Positions 1 through 8,749 of a stretch of 64,000 nucleotides of DNA are shown piece by piece; within the stretch, counting starts at the first letter, position 1, and every line of letters starts with the position of its first letter. The notes under the pieces are model-generated. The model searched no databases. It saw only the letters and a program-made list of their open reading frames with translations, and was not told the origin of the DNA. Position numbers and translations under genes: made by a program. Origin of the DNA: Thermoplasmata archaeon (GTDB lineage: Archaea; Thermoplasmatota; Thermoplasmata; Lutacidiplasmatales; UBA184); NCBI GenBank assembly GCA_021806135.1, contig JAJZYB010000005.1:1-64000 (forward strand). Direction: 5' to 3'.

Positions 1-1
1 T

Positions 2-562
2 CACCACGCAGACATCGGGAACTGGACCTTGGGGGACTCCGCCACCTGGCGGATCGAGAACGGGCTCCAGGACCTCTTCGTGGCCTCGCCCCTGGGAAAG
101 TTCCGCTACCTCATGGGGATCGCGTTCTCCAACCTCATCGCGGCGGCGCCGGCCCTCCTGGTGTTGGCCGGCGTGCTGGCGTATGTGACCCCGGTGGCCC
201 CGGTGGACTGGCTGATCCTCACGGTGACGATCCTCGTCCTCTGGATCCTCTTCGCTTCCATCGGCATCGCCATCTCGAGCCGGCTTCGCACCCGCCGCGA
301 GGTCTGGCCCATCGGGCAGCTGACCTTCACCACCCTGGGGATGCTCTCCCCGCTCTACTACCCCCTGAGCGTCCTGCCCGCCATCTGGCGCTCGATGGCC
401 TTCTTTTTCCCGGGGACGTATGCCGCGCTCTGGGTCAAGGGAAGCCTTGGTCTCGAGGGGCCGGTGCTTCCACTCCCGGTCGACGCCGGGCTTCTCGGGG
501 TCTCGGCCGTGGTGGCCATCCTGATCGCCCAGTATTTCTACCGGTGGGGGACCGGGGATTGA
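2..562 (+). CDS. ABC-2 type transporter permease, C-terminal part (5' end cut by window edge)
   Basis: The reading frame is open from base 2, so the protein begins left of the window; 186 residues are visible. They show the typical C-terminal half of an ABC-2 integral membrane permease: a hydrophilic stretch (IENGLQDLFVASPL) that resembles the cytoplasmic coupling segment, then about five hydrophobic segments ending with an ILIAQYFYRW helix. The family exports drugs, polysaccharides or lipids with a separate ATPase subunit, which would be encoded left of the window. The substrate cannot be told. No in-frame start before the TTG at 29 is needed because the frame continues to the edge. Confidence 0.8.
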   Translation, partial: HHADIGNWTLGDSATWRIENGLQDLFVASPLGKFRYLMGIAFSNLIAAAPALLVLAGVLAYVTPVAPVDWLILTVTILVLWILFASIGIAISSRLRTRREVWPIGQLTFTTLGMLSPLYYPLSVLPAIWRSMAFFFPGTYAALWVKGSLGLEGPVLPLPVDAGLLGVSAVVAILIAQYFYRWGTGD

Positions 563-761
563 CCGTGGAGCCTCCGCCGGCAACGGCCGCCCGCTGGCGG
601 GGGACCTCGTCGCCGCGCTCCCCGGGTGGAGGTCGCGGGTCTCCTAAGGAGCGAGGCGGCCGTCCTTCGCGTGGCCCCGGGCGCTTGTCCCCGTCGGCCA
701 ATCCCTGGCGCGCAGGCGGGAAGCGACTCTGACCGTCCCGCCAGGACCGGGAGGTTCTCCG

Positions 762-1589
762 ATGACCACCGCCGCCTGGGACGCGCTCGCGAAGTGGCGG
801 GACCGACGGATGGGCGAGCGAGGGGACCTCTGGCACCGGGCCCTCATCGATCCCACGCTCCTTTCCGTGCTCGGATCGGTCCGGGGTCAGCGCGTCCTGG
901 ACGTCGGTTGTGGGAATGGCTACCTGACCCGGCGCCTCCGGCGTCAGGGAGCGACCCGTGCGGTGGGGGTCGACTCCTCCCTGGGGTCGATCCGGCTGGC
1001 CCGTCGGCGAGAAGCCGCGCACCCTTCGGGGACCGAGTTCATTCACGCGGACGCGGCCCGGCTCTCCCGTTTCGGGCCCGGGAGCTTCGATCGGGTCGTT
1101 GCCAACATGGCGCTCATGGACATCCAGGACGCGGCCGCCACGATCCGGGAGATCGGCCGTCTCCTCGGGCCCACGGGTCGTCTGGTCTTCTCGATCAGCC
1201 ACCCCTGCTTCGACATCGACGAGAGGTCCGCTTGGTCGATCGCGCGGCTTCCTCCCGGGCTCGAGACCGTCTCGCGGAAGGTGGAGAGGTACCGCAGCGA
1301 ACGGACCGTCCGGGTGGCCTGGAAGGTCTCTGACCGCGAGACGGCGTACACCCCCTCCTACCATCGCACGCTGGCGACGTACTCCCGTTACCTGCGCGGT
1401 GCCGGGTTGGTCATCGTCCGCCTGGAGGAGCCGGCACCGAAGACCGAGCTCCTACGGAGGAGCCCGCAGGGACGGTTCATCGCCGAGATCCCGCTCCACC
1501 TCGTCGTGGAGGCTGCCCCGTGGTGCGGTGGCCCTGGCCGTGGGCAACGACGCGCCGGGGAGGGGGTTCGCTCCTCCACCCCGGCGTGA
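762..1589 (+). CDS. Class I SAM-dependent methyltransferase
   Basis: A 275-residue soluble protein with a Rossmann-type methyltransferase core. Motif I is VLDVGCGNG (about residues 48-56), which binds S-adenosylmethionine, followed by an acidic motif II (GVDSS) and motif IV FDRVVANMALMDI. This is the Methyltransf_11/UbiE-like layout. The acceptor is unknown; small-molecule (quinone, lipid) and macromolecular acceptors are all possible. The last 25 residues are Gly/Arg-rich and may be disordered. It stands alone between an ABC permease and the convergent thermosome gene. Function beyond methyl transfer cannot be inferred. Confidence 0.85.
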   Translation: MTTAAWDALAKWRDRRMGERGDLWHRALIDPTLLSVLGSVRGQRVLDVGCGNGYLTRRLRRQGATRAVGVDSSLGSIRLARRREAAHPSGTEFIHADAARLSRFGPGSFDRVVANMALMDIQDAAATIREIGRLLGPTGRLVFSISHPCFDIDERSAWSIARLPPGLETVSRKVERYRSERTVRVAWKVSDRETAYTPSYHRTLATYSRYLRGAGLVIVRLEEPAPKTELLRRSPQGRFIAEIPLHLVVEAAPWCGGPGRGQRRAGEGVRSSTPA

Positions 1590-1728
1590 TCGGGCCGGCG
1601 ACGGATACCGATCGGAGACCCGGTCCCGGTCACGTCCGGCCTAAGAACGCCGGCCGCTACCACCAACGGCCATCCCCAGAGGGGGCTCATCTCCGGGCGG
1701 TAGGGCCCCTACCGCCCGGTGAAGGGGT

Positions 1729-3360
1729 TCAGTGGCTGTGGCCGCCGGGCGGCATTCCGCCGCCGCCGCCCGAGGACTTCCTGCTGGCGATGACATCGTC
1801 GATCCGCAGGACCATGGAAGCGACCTCCGAGGCGGAGGAGAGCGCCTGGCTCTTCACCCGGAGCGGTTCCACCACCTTCTGGTGGATCATGTCCGCCGGC
1901 TTCCCCCCGTCCAGGAAGTTGATCCCCACGTTCTTGCTGCCGACGGACCCCTCGTGGGCCTGGCGGAGCTGGATCAGGGTGTTGATGGCGTCGTACCCGC
2001 CGTTCTCGGCCAGGGCCCAAGGGATGACCTCCAGCGCCTGGGCGAAGGCCTCCACGGCCAATTGCTCGCGGCCTCCCACGGTGGGGGCGAACTTCCTCAG
2101 GCGTACGGCCAGCTCCATCTCGGTGGCGCCGCCCCCGGCACAGATGACCCCGTCCTCCAGGACGGAGGAGACGACCTTGAGCGCGTCGTTGAGCGAGCGC
2201 TCCACTTCCTGGGTGACATGCTCCGTGCCGCCCCGGATGAGCACGGAGACGCTCTTCGCCCCGGTGCATCCGGTGATGAAGGTCATGTCGGAGTCTCCCA
2301 CCTTGCGCTGGGCGACCTTCCCGGCGTGTCCCAGGTCCTTGCCGGAGAGTTCCTTGACGCCGGTGACGATCTTCCCGCCGGTGGCCCGGGAGAGCTTCTG
2401 CAGGTCGGACTCCTTCACCTGTTTGACCGCGTAGATGCCGGCCCTGGCCAGGTAGTGGAGCACCACGTCGTCGATGCCCTTCTGGCAGATGACCACGTTG
2501 GCCCCCGCGTTCTTCACGGCGTCGGCCATGTCCCGGAAGGAACGGTCCTCCTGGTCCAGGAAGTTCTGGATCTGCCCGGGAGACTTGATGTTGATCTTGC
2601 TCTCGAACTCGGTCTTCTTGATCTCGAGGGCGCTGTTGAGCAAGGCGATCTTCGCGTCCTTCACCTCGGAAGGCATCCGGGGATGCCCGCGCTCCTTGTC
2701 CAGGATGATCCCCTCGATGAGCTCGGTGTCGGCGATCCCGCCGCCCTGCTTCTTCTCCACCTGGATGAGGGAGATGTCGGCCACGGTGTGGCCCCCGCGT
2801 TCCTCGGCGATGGTCTTCACGGCCTTGACCACGAGCCGGGCGAGCTCGCCCCGGGCCCCGTAGACCCCCTTCGATCCCATGGCCGTGTGGGCCACCTGGG
2901 AGAGGACCTCGTCGTCGGTGGCCTTCACCGGGGTCCCGATCTCCTTCTTGAGGAGCCGCTCGGCCTCTTCCCGGGCGAGGGAGAAGCCCCGGGTGATCAC
3001 GGTGGGGTGGATGTTCTGTTCGATCAGGCTCTCGGCGCGCTTGAGCAGTTCGCCGGCGAGGACCACGGCGGTGGTGGTCCCATCGCCACACTGCTGGTCC
3101 TGGGTCTTGGCGACCTCCACGAGCATCTTGGCGGCCGGGTGCTCGACGTCGATCTCCTTGAGGATCGTGACCCCGTCGTTGGTGATGGTGATGTCCCCCA
3201 TGGAGTCCACGAGCATCTTGTCCATGCCCCGGGGACCCAGGGTGCTCTTCACCGCATCGGCGATGGCCCGGGCCGCGGCGATGTTGTTGTTCACCGCGCT
3301 CCGGCCGGTCTCTCGCTCAGAACCCTCGCGCAGCACCAAGATGGGCGTACCTGACATCAT
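1729..3360 (-). CDS. ths: Thermosome subunit (group II chaperonin)
   Basis: A 543-residue group II chaperonin subunit that folds proteins in the cytoplasm inside a double-ring ATP-driven cage. Seen: N-terminal [14 protein letters not shown], the nucleotide-binding [10 protein letters not shown] and [15 protein letters not shown] motifs, and the glycine-rich C-terminal tail ending [13 protein letters not shown] that projects into the cavity. Length matches the family (about 540-550). Two ATGs (3360 and 3357) compete as start. A strong TATA box lies on the minus strand at 3394-3401, about 35 nt upstream of the start, so the leader is short. It is the only chaperonin gene in the window; other subunits may lie elsewhere. 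Confidence 0.98.
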   Translation of the reverse strand: MMSGTPILVLREGSERETGRSAVNNNIAAARAIADAVKSTLGPRGMDKMLVDSMGDITITNDGVTILKEIDVEHPAAKMLVEVAKTQDQQCGDGTTTAVVLAGELLKRAESLIEQNIHPTVITRGFSLAREEAERLLKKEIGTPVKATDDEVLSQVAHTAMGSKGVYGARGELARLVVKAVKTIAEERGGHTVADISLIQVEKKQGGGIADTELIEGIILDKERGHPRMPSEVKDAKIALLNSALEIKKTEFESKINIKSPGQIQNFLDQEDRSFRDMADAVKNAGANVVICQKGIDDVVLHYLARAGIYAVKQVKESDLQKLSRATGGKIVTGVKELSGKDLGHAGKVAQRKVGDSDMTFITGCTGAKSVSVLIRGGTEHVTQEVERSLNDALKVVSSVLEDGVICAGGGATEMELAVRLRKFAPTVGGREQLAVEAFAQALEVIPWALAENGGYDAINTLIQLRQAHEGSVGSKNVGINFLDGGKPADMIHQKVVEPLRVKSQALSSASEVASMVLRIDDVIASRKSSGGGGGMPPGGHSH

Positions 3361-3393
3361 GGGAATCCTCAGGGAACAGTGAGTTAGTGCTTC

Positions 3394-3401
3394 TATATAA
3401 A
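3394..3401 (-). promoter_or_regulatory. TATA box of the thermosome gene
   Basis: The minus strand reads TTTATATA here, in otherwise GC-rich DNA, 34-41 nt upstream of the thermosome ATG at 3360. With initiation about 25 nt downstream this gives a leader of about 10-12 nt. It is one of the clearest archaeal promoters in the window. Confidence 0.8.
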
Positions 3402-3750
3402 GGGAAGCTATGCCCCTCGGAATTTTCGCACCTGGGCGTCCCTCCGGCCAAGCCCGGGGGAGCCGCCCCTTTCCTCCCTCCCGGTGTCCCCCCCATCCGC
3501 TCGGACTCGCCGGCGGTGACCCTTCGTCGCCGTCGCCGGGCCAGCCGAGCCCGGTTGCTGGACGAGGCCCCGCTTATCTTTTCGAGAGCCCGAGGATCGC
3601 TTCCGCGGGACGGGCGAAGCCCCTCCAGTATTTGGGCCGGCCTTCTGGCCGGGGAGGGGGCCCCGCCGGGAACCCCGGAGGGGCAGGGGCGGGAAAGGGT
3701 TGGACCCCCGGGACGGGGGTCGGCTGGTCCGTGATGGAACCGTGTCCACC
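3402..3750. other. Intergenic region between thermosome promoter and ABM-like gene
   Basis: About 350 bases of GC-rich DNA with no reading frame that has protein-like composition or a supported start. The thermosome on the minus strand is transcribed away from it and the ABM-like gene ends into it. An A/T-richer patch near 3570-3595 (CGCTTATCTTTTCGAGAG) could be a promoter element or the end of an upstream transcript, but no gene follows convincingly. I see nothing else in it. Confidence 0.5.
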
Positions 3751-4092
3751 TCAGGCGCGGTAATCCAGGAGAAGCTCATTGACGGGGGTCCCCGGTCCTA
3801 CCAGGTCCACCCCGTTGATGTCCTTCATCCTCTGGAAGTACCAGTCCTGGAAAGGGTCCTTCATGGCCCGAAGGGCCTCCAGAGCGCTTCCCTCTGTGTC
3901 GGCATCCTGGACGATGACGGCCATCTCTCCCCGGGGGGTCTGCTGCAGGAAGATCGCTTCCTGGTGGAAACCCGCCTCCTTACGGGAAGCTTCGTACTCG
4001 GTCTTGCGCGATCCCTTCAGGTCAGAGACGAACTGACGGAATTCGGCGGTCTTGTTCGGCTGTATCGGCGCGACAAACACAAACAGCGGCAT
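3751..4092 (-). CDS. Small dimeric alpha/beta-barrel protein (ABM/DUF6176-like)
   Basis: A 113-residue protein beginning MPLFVFVAPIQPNKT, with a conserved EYEASRKEAGFHQEAIFLQQTP stretch and a C-terminal PFQDWYFQRMKDINGVDL. This pattern resembles DUF6176-type proteins of the antibiotic-biosynthesis-monooxygenase (dimeric ferredoxin-like barrel) superfamily; the family is small and of unknown substrate, and some members are heme- or quinone-related. The assignment is from memory of the motif order, so the exact family is uncertain. An AT-rich CCATATGG at 4109-4116 lies about 20 nt upstream and is the likely TATA element, giving a leaderless mRNA. Confidence 0.7.
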   Translation of the reverse strand: MPLFVFVAPIQPNKTAEFRQFVSDLKGSRKTEYEASRKEAGFHQEAIFLQQTPRGEMAVIVQDADTEGSALEALRAMKDPFQDWYFQRMKDINGVDLVGPGTPVNELLLDYRA

Positions 4093-4443
4093 TTGTTTTC
4101 CTCGATCCCATATGGGCAGGCATGAGGGATAACGTGGGACTCAACCGGAATCCAGCGTTCCCCGTCCTTCGGATCCGTCGATCCTCCTCGAAGATCGGGG
4201 GCACGGGTCCTCCCCCCAGAGTCCCGGGGTTCGCGCGCCCCCCTGCTCGTCCTCCGGGTCCGATCCCGTCAGGCGCCTCCTCCCGGACCCTCTCGGATGC
4301 GAGAGGTCCACGGTTGCGCCTTTCCCGTTCCGCCACGCACCGACCGAACGGGGAACCGTCGGGTGCCTCCCCGCTCCCGGGAGATCCCCACCTTCCCGAA
4401 AAGGCCTTTCCCCTCGCCTCTCCTCCGCTGCCCCGGGTGCGCG

Positions 4444-5541
4444 GTGCCCGGAGAGGAAGGGAAGAGGCTCAGGCTCCGGGTCCTCGTCGCCGATGCGGAC
4501 CCGGAGACCCGGGGGGACCTCGCCGAGATCCTCGTCCGGGAAGGCCACCGCGTCACCGGGGTCCCGTCGTCCTCGGAGGCCCGGGAGGCCCTGGAACACG
4601 ACGAGTTCGACCTGTTGTTCGTCCAGATCAAACCGGGACGGGTGAACGCCATGGGCCTCCTCGCCGAGGCCCAGCGCCGGTGGCCCCGGCTCCTGGTGGT
4701 GGTGCTGGTGGATGGCGGCTCGGGCGGGTCGATCGAACAGGCGGTCCAGGCCCTGCACCGCGGCGCCCTCGACTACCTGCGCAAACCCGTCCTCCGCGGA
4801 GTGGTCGTTCGGCTGCTGGACCTGGCGGAGGAGCAGCTCTCCCTGACCCGGGTGGAGCGGGATCCCATCGACCCACAGCGCCATGCCGGCGCGCTCGCCT
4901 CCCGCCTCGGCTGCGATGTGCTGCTCGCGGTCCCGGGCTCCCCTACCCCTTCCTCCAACCCCCGGGTATCGGTCATCCCGCTCCGCCCGGAGGAGCCCCT
5001 TCGTCTCGTTCAGGCGGTGGAGGACTTCCTTCGGACCCGGGAGAAGGGCGCCGTGGTCCTGGGATCCGTGGAGGAACTGCTCTCCCACCACCGGGAGGAG
5101 GAAGTGGCCCGGATCCTGGAAGGGCTCCGGGCCGTACTGGAAGGGAAGGGCCCCCTGGTGGTGGGGTACGACCCGGGGAGGATCACGGCCACAGGTGCCC
5201 TGGCGGTGCGGGCCTCCATCGTCTCGGCCGATGCCCACACCACCCTGGGGTCCCTCTCGAGCCCGATCCGCCGGAGGGTGCTGAACCGATTGGCGGAAGG
5301 GCCCGCGACCTTCTCCCAGGCCCTGGAGGCCGCCGGGATCGAGGACACCTCCAAGATCGCTTTCCACCTGCGAAAGCTCCGGGAGAGCGGGCTGATCGCC
5401 CACCTTCCCGGCAAACGCTACCGGTTGACCCAAAGAGGGCAGGGAGCGGTCCAGGTGCTGAACCTCATCAACGAACTCGACCCCGGGGAAGGCAGCGGGA
5501 ACCGGACCTTCCCTTCGACCCGTGGGGCCTACGCTCCCTGA
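4444..5541 (+). CDS. Pseudo-receiver / DUF835 / winged-helix regulator
   Basis: A predicted cytoplasmic regulator of 365 residues from the GTG at 4444; the frame is open further up to an ATG at 4297 but that part is Pro/Arg-rich and not protein-like. Residues about 9-120 form a response-regulator receiver fold (VLVADADPETR acidic pair; RKP near the end), but the phosphoacceptor position reads DLLFVQIKPG, with Gln where Asp is expected. The middle (about 140-245) matches DUF835: VVLGSVEELL and PLVVGYDPGRI. The C-terminus (about 265-345) is an ArsR-like winged helix (LSSPIRRRVLNRLAEGP, IAFHLRKLRESGLI). Receiver and DUF835 signalling followed by DNA binding is inferred. No histidine kinase is adjacent. 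Confidence 0.8.
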   Translation: MPGEEGKRLRLRVLVADADPETRGDLAEILVREGHRVTGVPSSSEAREALEHDEFDLLFVQIKPGRVNAMGLLAEAQRRWPRLLVVVLVDGGSGGSIEQAVQALHRGALDYLRKPVLRGVVVRLLDLAEEQLSLTRVERDPIDPQRHAGALASRLGCDVLLAVPGSPTPSSNPRVSVIPLRPEEPLRLVQAVEDFLRTREKGAVVLGSVEELLSHHREEEVARILEGLRAVLEGKGPLVVGYDPGRITATGALAVRASIVSADAHTTLGSLSSPIRRRVLNRLAEGPATFSQALEAAGIEDTSKIAFHLRKLRESGLIAHLPGKRYRLTQRGQGAVQVLNLINELDPGEGSGNRTFPSTRGAYAP

Positions 5542-5597
5542 CCGGGTATCCCGTCCGCCCCCTTCCCCCGAAGGGAACGGGGATGCGGAAGGGCTCC

Positions 5598-5765
5598 TTA
5601 GGCGGAGATGGACGCGTGGCGGGCACCGGGCCCGAACGCGTACCACAGGAAGACCGCCGCCAAGACCAGGACGAGCAGTCCCAGCGGGCCGATCACGAAG
5701 AGGAGGACCACCGCGATCAGGAGCAGGATGAGCGCCCCCGTCAGGCTCAACGTATGGTAAGTCAT
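5598..5765 (-). CDS. Small membrane protein, 55 aa, two TM segments
   Basis: A 55-codon minus-strand frame starting ATG at 5765 and ending TAA. After MTYHTLSLTG comes an almost uninterrupted hydrophobic run (LILLLIAVVLLFVIGPLGLL then VLVLAAVFLWYAFGPG), best read as a two-helix hairpin around the IGP turn, with a short polar tail RHASISA. Hydrophobic periodicity, a clean ATG and an AT-richer AGAATCAT about 28 nt upstream support it as a real gene. I do not recognise a family. It sits between the regulator and ilvE and could be co-transcribed with ilvE upstream of it on the same strand. Confidence 0.7.
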   Translation of the reverse strand: MTYHTLSLTGALILLLIAVVLLFVIGPLGLLVLVLAAVFLWYAFGPGARHASISA

Positions 5766-6015
5766 GAACCCCCCGACGGTTCGCCAGGGGATGATTCTTC
5801 CGTGGATTTCCGTTCATCTACCGACAGCGCCCCGGTCGGGCCCGGCGGACCCTGGAGCCCCCCGGGAGAGGACCCGCGCGGTCCCCGTAGAGCCCACGGA
5901 CGGTCTCCGCCCGTCCCGAAGGTCGAAGACGGAGAATGGCGGCCCCGGGGGGAGCGCCCATCGCGGCAGGAGGGGTGGGCACACCCCCCTGCTCGCCAGC
6001 GTCCCCAGGCGACGC

Positions 6016-6942
6016 TCAGGCCACGGTGACCGAGGCCTGTGGAACGGACAGGTCCACCGGTTCGGTGGGGATCGGCGTTCCTGTGCTCCGGACGAGCTCG
6101 AAGTAGCGGCGGCTCAGCTCCCGGGTGACCGGCCCGGGGGTCCCGGACCCGATCCGCTGCCCCTCCACCTCGATGACGGGAGCCACCTCCCCCCCGGTCC
6201 CGCAGATGAGGCACTCATCGGACTGAAGCAGGAAGTCCAGCTTGAAGTCCTGCTCCCGGACGGGGTAATGGCCCTCGGCCAACTCCATCAGGGTCTCCCG
6301 GGTGATCCCCACCAGGCAGTTCCGGGTAGGGGGGGTGAAAAGGGTCCCCTTCCGGACCACGAAGAGGTTGTCGGCCGAGGCCTCCGCCACGTTCGCGTCC
6401 AGGTCCAGGAGGATGGCCTCGTCCGCCCCCCGCGCGGTGGCCTCCGCCTTGGCGAGGATGTTGTTCAGGTAGTTCAGGCTCTTCGCGTTGGGGTTGAGGC
6501 AGGCCGCCGGGGTCCGGCGCAGCGAGGCCACCACCGCCGTGAGGCCGGTCTCGTGCTTCTTGCCGTAGAGGCTGATGGTGGAGCAGATCACCACCACGCT
6601 GGCCACCGGGGCCTTGCGGGGGTCCAGTCCGAGGTCCCCTTTGCCCCGGGTGATGAGCGGTCGGAGATACCCATCGGTCAGTCCGCTCCGCCGGCAGGAC
6701 TCCAGGATCACGGAACGGAGACGGTCCCGGCTCAGCGGGGGTTTGAGGCCGAGCATCCGCGCCGACTCGTACATCCGCGCCAGGTGGCGGTCCAGTTTGA
6801 AGACCCGGCCCTGGTAGAAACGGATCCCCTCGAAGACCCCATCCCCGTAGAGCAGCCCGTGGTCGAAGACCGAGATCTTGGCGTCCTCCGGCGAGTAGAA
6901 CTGGCCGTCGACATAGACGATCCCCTCCGGCACGGTGACCAC
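6016..6942 (-). CDS. ilvE: Branched-chain amino acid aminotransferase
   Basis: A 308-residue fold-type IV PLP aminotransferase that interconverts Leu, Ile and Val with their 2-oxoacids using 2-oxoglutarate. Seen: N-terminal VYVDGQFYSPEDAKISVFDHGLLYGDGVFEG, the PLP lysine in NAKSLNYLNNILAK, and the phosphate/cofactor motif LVGITRETLMELA. Length equals the family's usual ~305. A TATA box (minus strand GATATACC, about 6966-6973) lies about 25 nt before the ATG, so the transcript is probably leaderless. 4-amino-4-deoxychorismate lyase and D-amino acid aminotransferase share the fold, but the N-terminal motif is IlvE-like. In context it may feed the 2-oxoacid:ferredoxin oxidoreductase at 41-44 kb. 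Confidence 0.95.
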   Translation of the reverse strand: MVTVPEGIVYVDGQFYSPEDAKISVFDHGLLYGDGVFEGIRFYQGRVFKLDRHLARMYESARMLGLKPPLSRDRLRSVILESCRRSGLTDGYLRPLITRGKGDLGLDPRKAPVASVVVICSTISLYGKKHETGLTAVVASLRRTPAACLNPNAKSLNYLNNILAKAEATARGADEAILLDLDANVAEASADNLFVVRKGTLFTPPTRNCLVGITRETLMELAEGHYPVREQDFKLDFLLQSDECLICGTGGEVAPVIEVEGQRIGSGTPGPVTRELSRRYFELVRSTGTPIPTEPVDLSVPQASVTVA

Positions 6943-6993
6943 CGGGAGTGAGCAACGGGGGACGGTATATCCGTCTTTTCGCAGGGCGGTGGG

Positions 6994-7821
6994 TCAGCCC
7001 GACGGCCCCGGTGCCTCCGCCAGCCTTTCCGCCAGGGAGCGGTACGCCTCCGGCGGGATCTCCTCGGCCCGGCGGCGGGGCCAGTCCTCCGGCCAGTTCG
7101 CCTGGGCGAGGAGCCGCTCCGGTCGTTCCCGCGGGTACCCTCCCCAGGCGCGGAGCACGCCGGGGAGCGTTCCTCCCAACATCTTACGGCGGTGCGCGAA
7201 GGCCCCGGCGAGGAGCTTCTCCAGGCATCCTTCCAGCGGCCGCGGGAGTGTCGGGTGCTCCCGTTCCCAGACCAGGACCCGTCCGCGGACCCTCGGCGGA
7301 GGGTAGAACGCGCTGGACGGGACCTGCCGCCCCGGGGAGAACCGGCCCTCCAGCGCGAAGCGGACCGTCAGCCGCCCGTACTCCCGCGACCCCGCTGAGG
7401 CCGCCAGGCGGTCCGCCACCTCCTCCTGGACCAGGAAGACCCCGGCCTCCATCCCCGACCCGAGCAGCCGGAGCAGGATCTCGGTGGCCCCCCGGAAGGG
7501 CAGGTTCCCGGCGAAGTGTCGGGCGGCCGGGAGCCGCACCGTCAGCGCGTCCGCGGTGAGGACCCGGACCCGGGACGGGAGGTTCGTGACGAGGAAGGCG
7601 GAGAGACGGGGGTCCCGCTCGATCACGGTCAGGGGCTCGCGCCCGGCTTCCACCAGGGCGAGGCTCAAGGCCCCGAGGCCGCCGCCGATCTCCACCACCG
7701 GGGCCCCCCGGGGAGCGGGGAGGAGCGAGGCGACGTCCCGGGCCACGGCGGGATCGAGCAGGAAGTTCTGCCCCTGGCTTCGCCGGGGGAAGAGCCCGAG
7801 GGCCTCCAGGAGCTCCTCCAT
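6994..7821 (-). CDS. ksgA: 16S rRNA (adenine dimethyl) transferase KsgA/Dim1
   Basis: The enzyme dimethylates two adjacent adenines in the 3' hairpin of 16S rRNA late in small-subunit assembly. Start chosen at the ATG at 7821 (MEELLEALGLFPRRSQGQNFLLD), which matches the family N-terminus and avoids overlap with the upstream gene; the frame is open to 7905. Motif I is VVEIGGGLGALS and the catalytic NLPF (usual NLPY/F) follows as AGNLPFRGATEILL. The C-terminal domain has the typical AFAHRRKMLGGTLP. Length 275 is normal. It is the last gene of the pus10-rpl21e-rpoF-DUF655-ksgA operon, an arrangement partly conserved across euryarchaea. Confidence 0.95.
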   Translation of the reverse strand: MEELLEALGLFPRRSQGQNFLLDPAVARDVASLLPAPRGAPVVEIGGGLGALSLALVEAGREPLTVIERDPRLSAFLVTNLPSRVRVLTADALTVRLPAARHFAGNLPFRGATEILLRLLGSGMEAGVFLVQEEVADRLAASAGSREYGRLTVRFALEGRFSPGRQVPSSAFYPPPRVRGRVLVWEREHPTLPRPLEGCLEKLLAGAFAHRRKMLGGTLPGVLRAWGGYPRERPERLLAQANWPEDWPRRRAEEIPPEAYRSLAERLAEAPGPSG

Positions 7822-7867
7822 CCCCCGGGAGTCCCGGGGGAGGCGCTCCGGGCCTTCGGGGCGCGTT

Positions 7868-8419
7868 CTACCGGGGAACGAAGAGCCGGTACTTCTCCTC
7901 GTCATGGGAGAGCTCCTGCTCGATCCGCCCCACCACGCTTTCCACGGGATCCTTGAGCCGGGTCCGGTCCATGAGGTCCGCGAAGCTCTCGAACGGTCGC
8001 CTCTTGCGCTCCTCCACGATCGCCCACATGGTCTTCTTCCCGATGCCCGGCAGGAGCTCCAAGAGGTGGAACCGGCGGGAGACCGCCGGGGCCTCGTTGA
8101 AGAACCGGAGGAACCGGGCCGGGTTCCCCTCCACGATCCGCTTCAGGGCCGGGAGGAGCTCGGTGCGCGCCGAGGTGGTCAATTCCTCGAACCCGACACG
8201 CTTCCGGACATGGTCCACCGGGGCCGGAGGCGGTCCGTCCCCCTCTCCCACCAGGGCGAGACGGGTCCCGGTCTCGGCCCGCCCTCCGGGACGGAGGACG
8301 ATCTCCAGAAGCTTCAGCTCATCCTCGCCCACGGCCAGGGCCAACGGTTCACGGTGCGGGGTACGGTCCCCGAGCCGGCCGGCCGGCAACATGTCGAGGA
8401 CCCACGCGTAGCGTTCCAA
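7868..8419 (-). CDS. DUF655 family protein (HhH, putative RNA-binding)
   Basis: A 183-residue archaeal DUF655 protein. It begins MERYAWVLDMLP, has a small-beta N-terminal region (KLLEIVLRPG), and carries a helix-hairpin-helix-like LLELLPGIGKKTMWAIVEERKRRPF near residues 120-145. The family is universally linked in archaea with L21e, RpoF and KsgA, as here, so a role in ribosome or rRNA maturation is likely but unproven. It starts 15 nt after rpoF ends and finishes 46 nt before the chosen ksgA start. Confidence 0.92.
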   Translation of the reverse strand: MERYAWVLDMLPAGRLGDRTPHREPLALAVGEDELKLLEIVLRPGGRAETGTRLALVGEGDGPPPAPVDHVRKRVGFEELTTSARTELLPALKRIVEGNPARFLRFFNEAPAVSRRFHLLELLPGIGKKTMWAIVEERKRRPFESFADLMDRTRLKDPVESVVGRIEQELSHDEEKYRLFVPR

Positions 8420-8434
8420 TGCCTCTGCCCCCGA

Positions 8435-8749
8435 TCATCGGTACTTGGCCGTGAGCTCCAGCAGGCTCTTGATCTGCTCTTCGTCGAGGACGGTCCGGTC
8501 CTTGGAGGCGAGCAGCCGGACCTCCTCGGGGAACTGGGGAAGCAGGTCGGCGACCTTCAGGGCGAAGAGCGGGTCGACCCACGGGAGCTCCTTGAGCTCC
8601 CCGAGGAGCTTCTCGGTGTCCTCCCGGGTGAGCTTCACGCTGGCCTCCGCGTGCTGGAGCGCCAACTGGGCCTCCCGGGAGAGCGTGCGTTTCTGCGCTG
8701 CCTCCGTGAGGAGGTCCTTCACCGCGGTGAGAGAGATGGCCTCTGTCAT
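8435..8749 (-). CDS. rpoF: DNA-directed RNA polymerase subunit F (Rpb4 homologue)
   Basis: A 104-residue Rpb4-family protein; with RpoE (Rpb7) it forms the stalk of archaeal RNA polymerase that contacts TFE and nascent RNA. Seen: an N-terminal strand/helix (AISLTAVKDLLTEAA) and the HRDC-like C-terminal helical bundle (LPQFPEEVRLLASKDR). The start overlaps the stop of rpl21e by 4 nt, indicating translational coupling. Size and position between L21e and DUF655 are diagnostic. Confidence 0.93.
   Translation of the reverse strand: MTEAISLTAVKDLLTEAAQKRTLSREAQLALQHAEASVKLTREDTEKLLGELKELPWVDPLFALKVADLLPQFPEEVRLLASKDRTVLDEEQIKSLLELTAKYR

Noticed and set aside
1732-3354. 540-aa plus-strand frame antisense to the thermosome
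   Set aside because: Low-complexity Gly/Asp/Val/His/Leu composition and a known gene on the other strand; it is the shadow of a GC-rich coding region.
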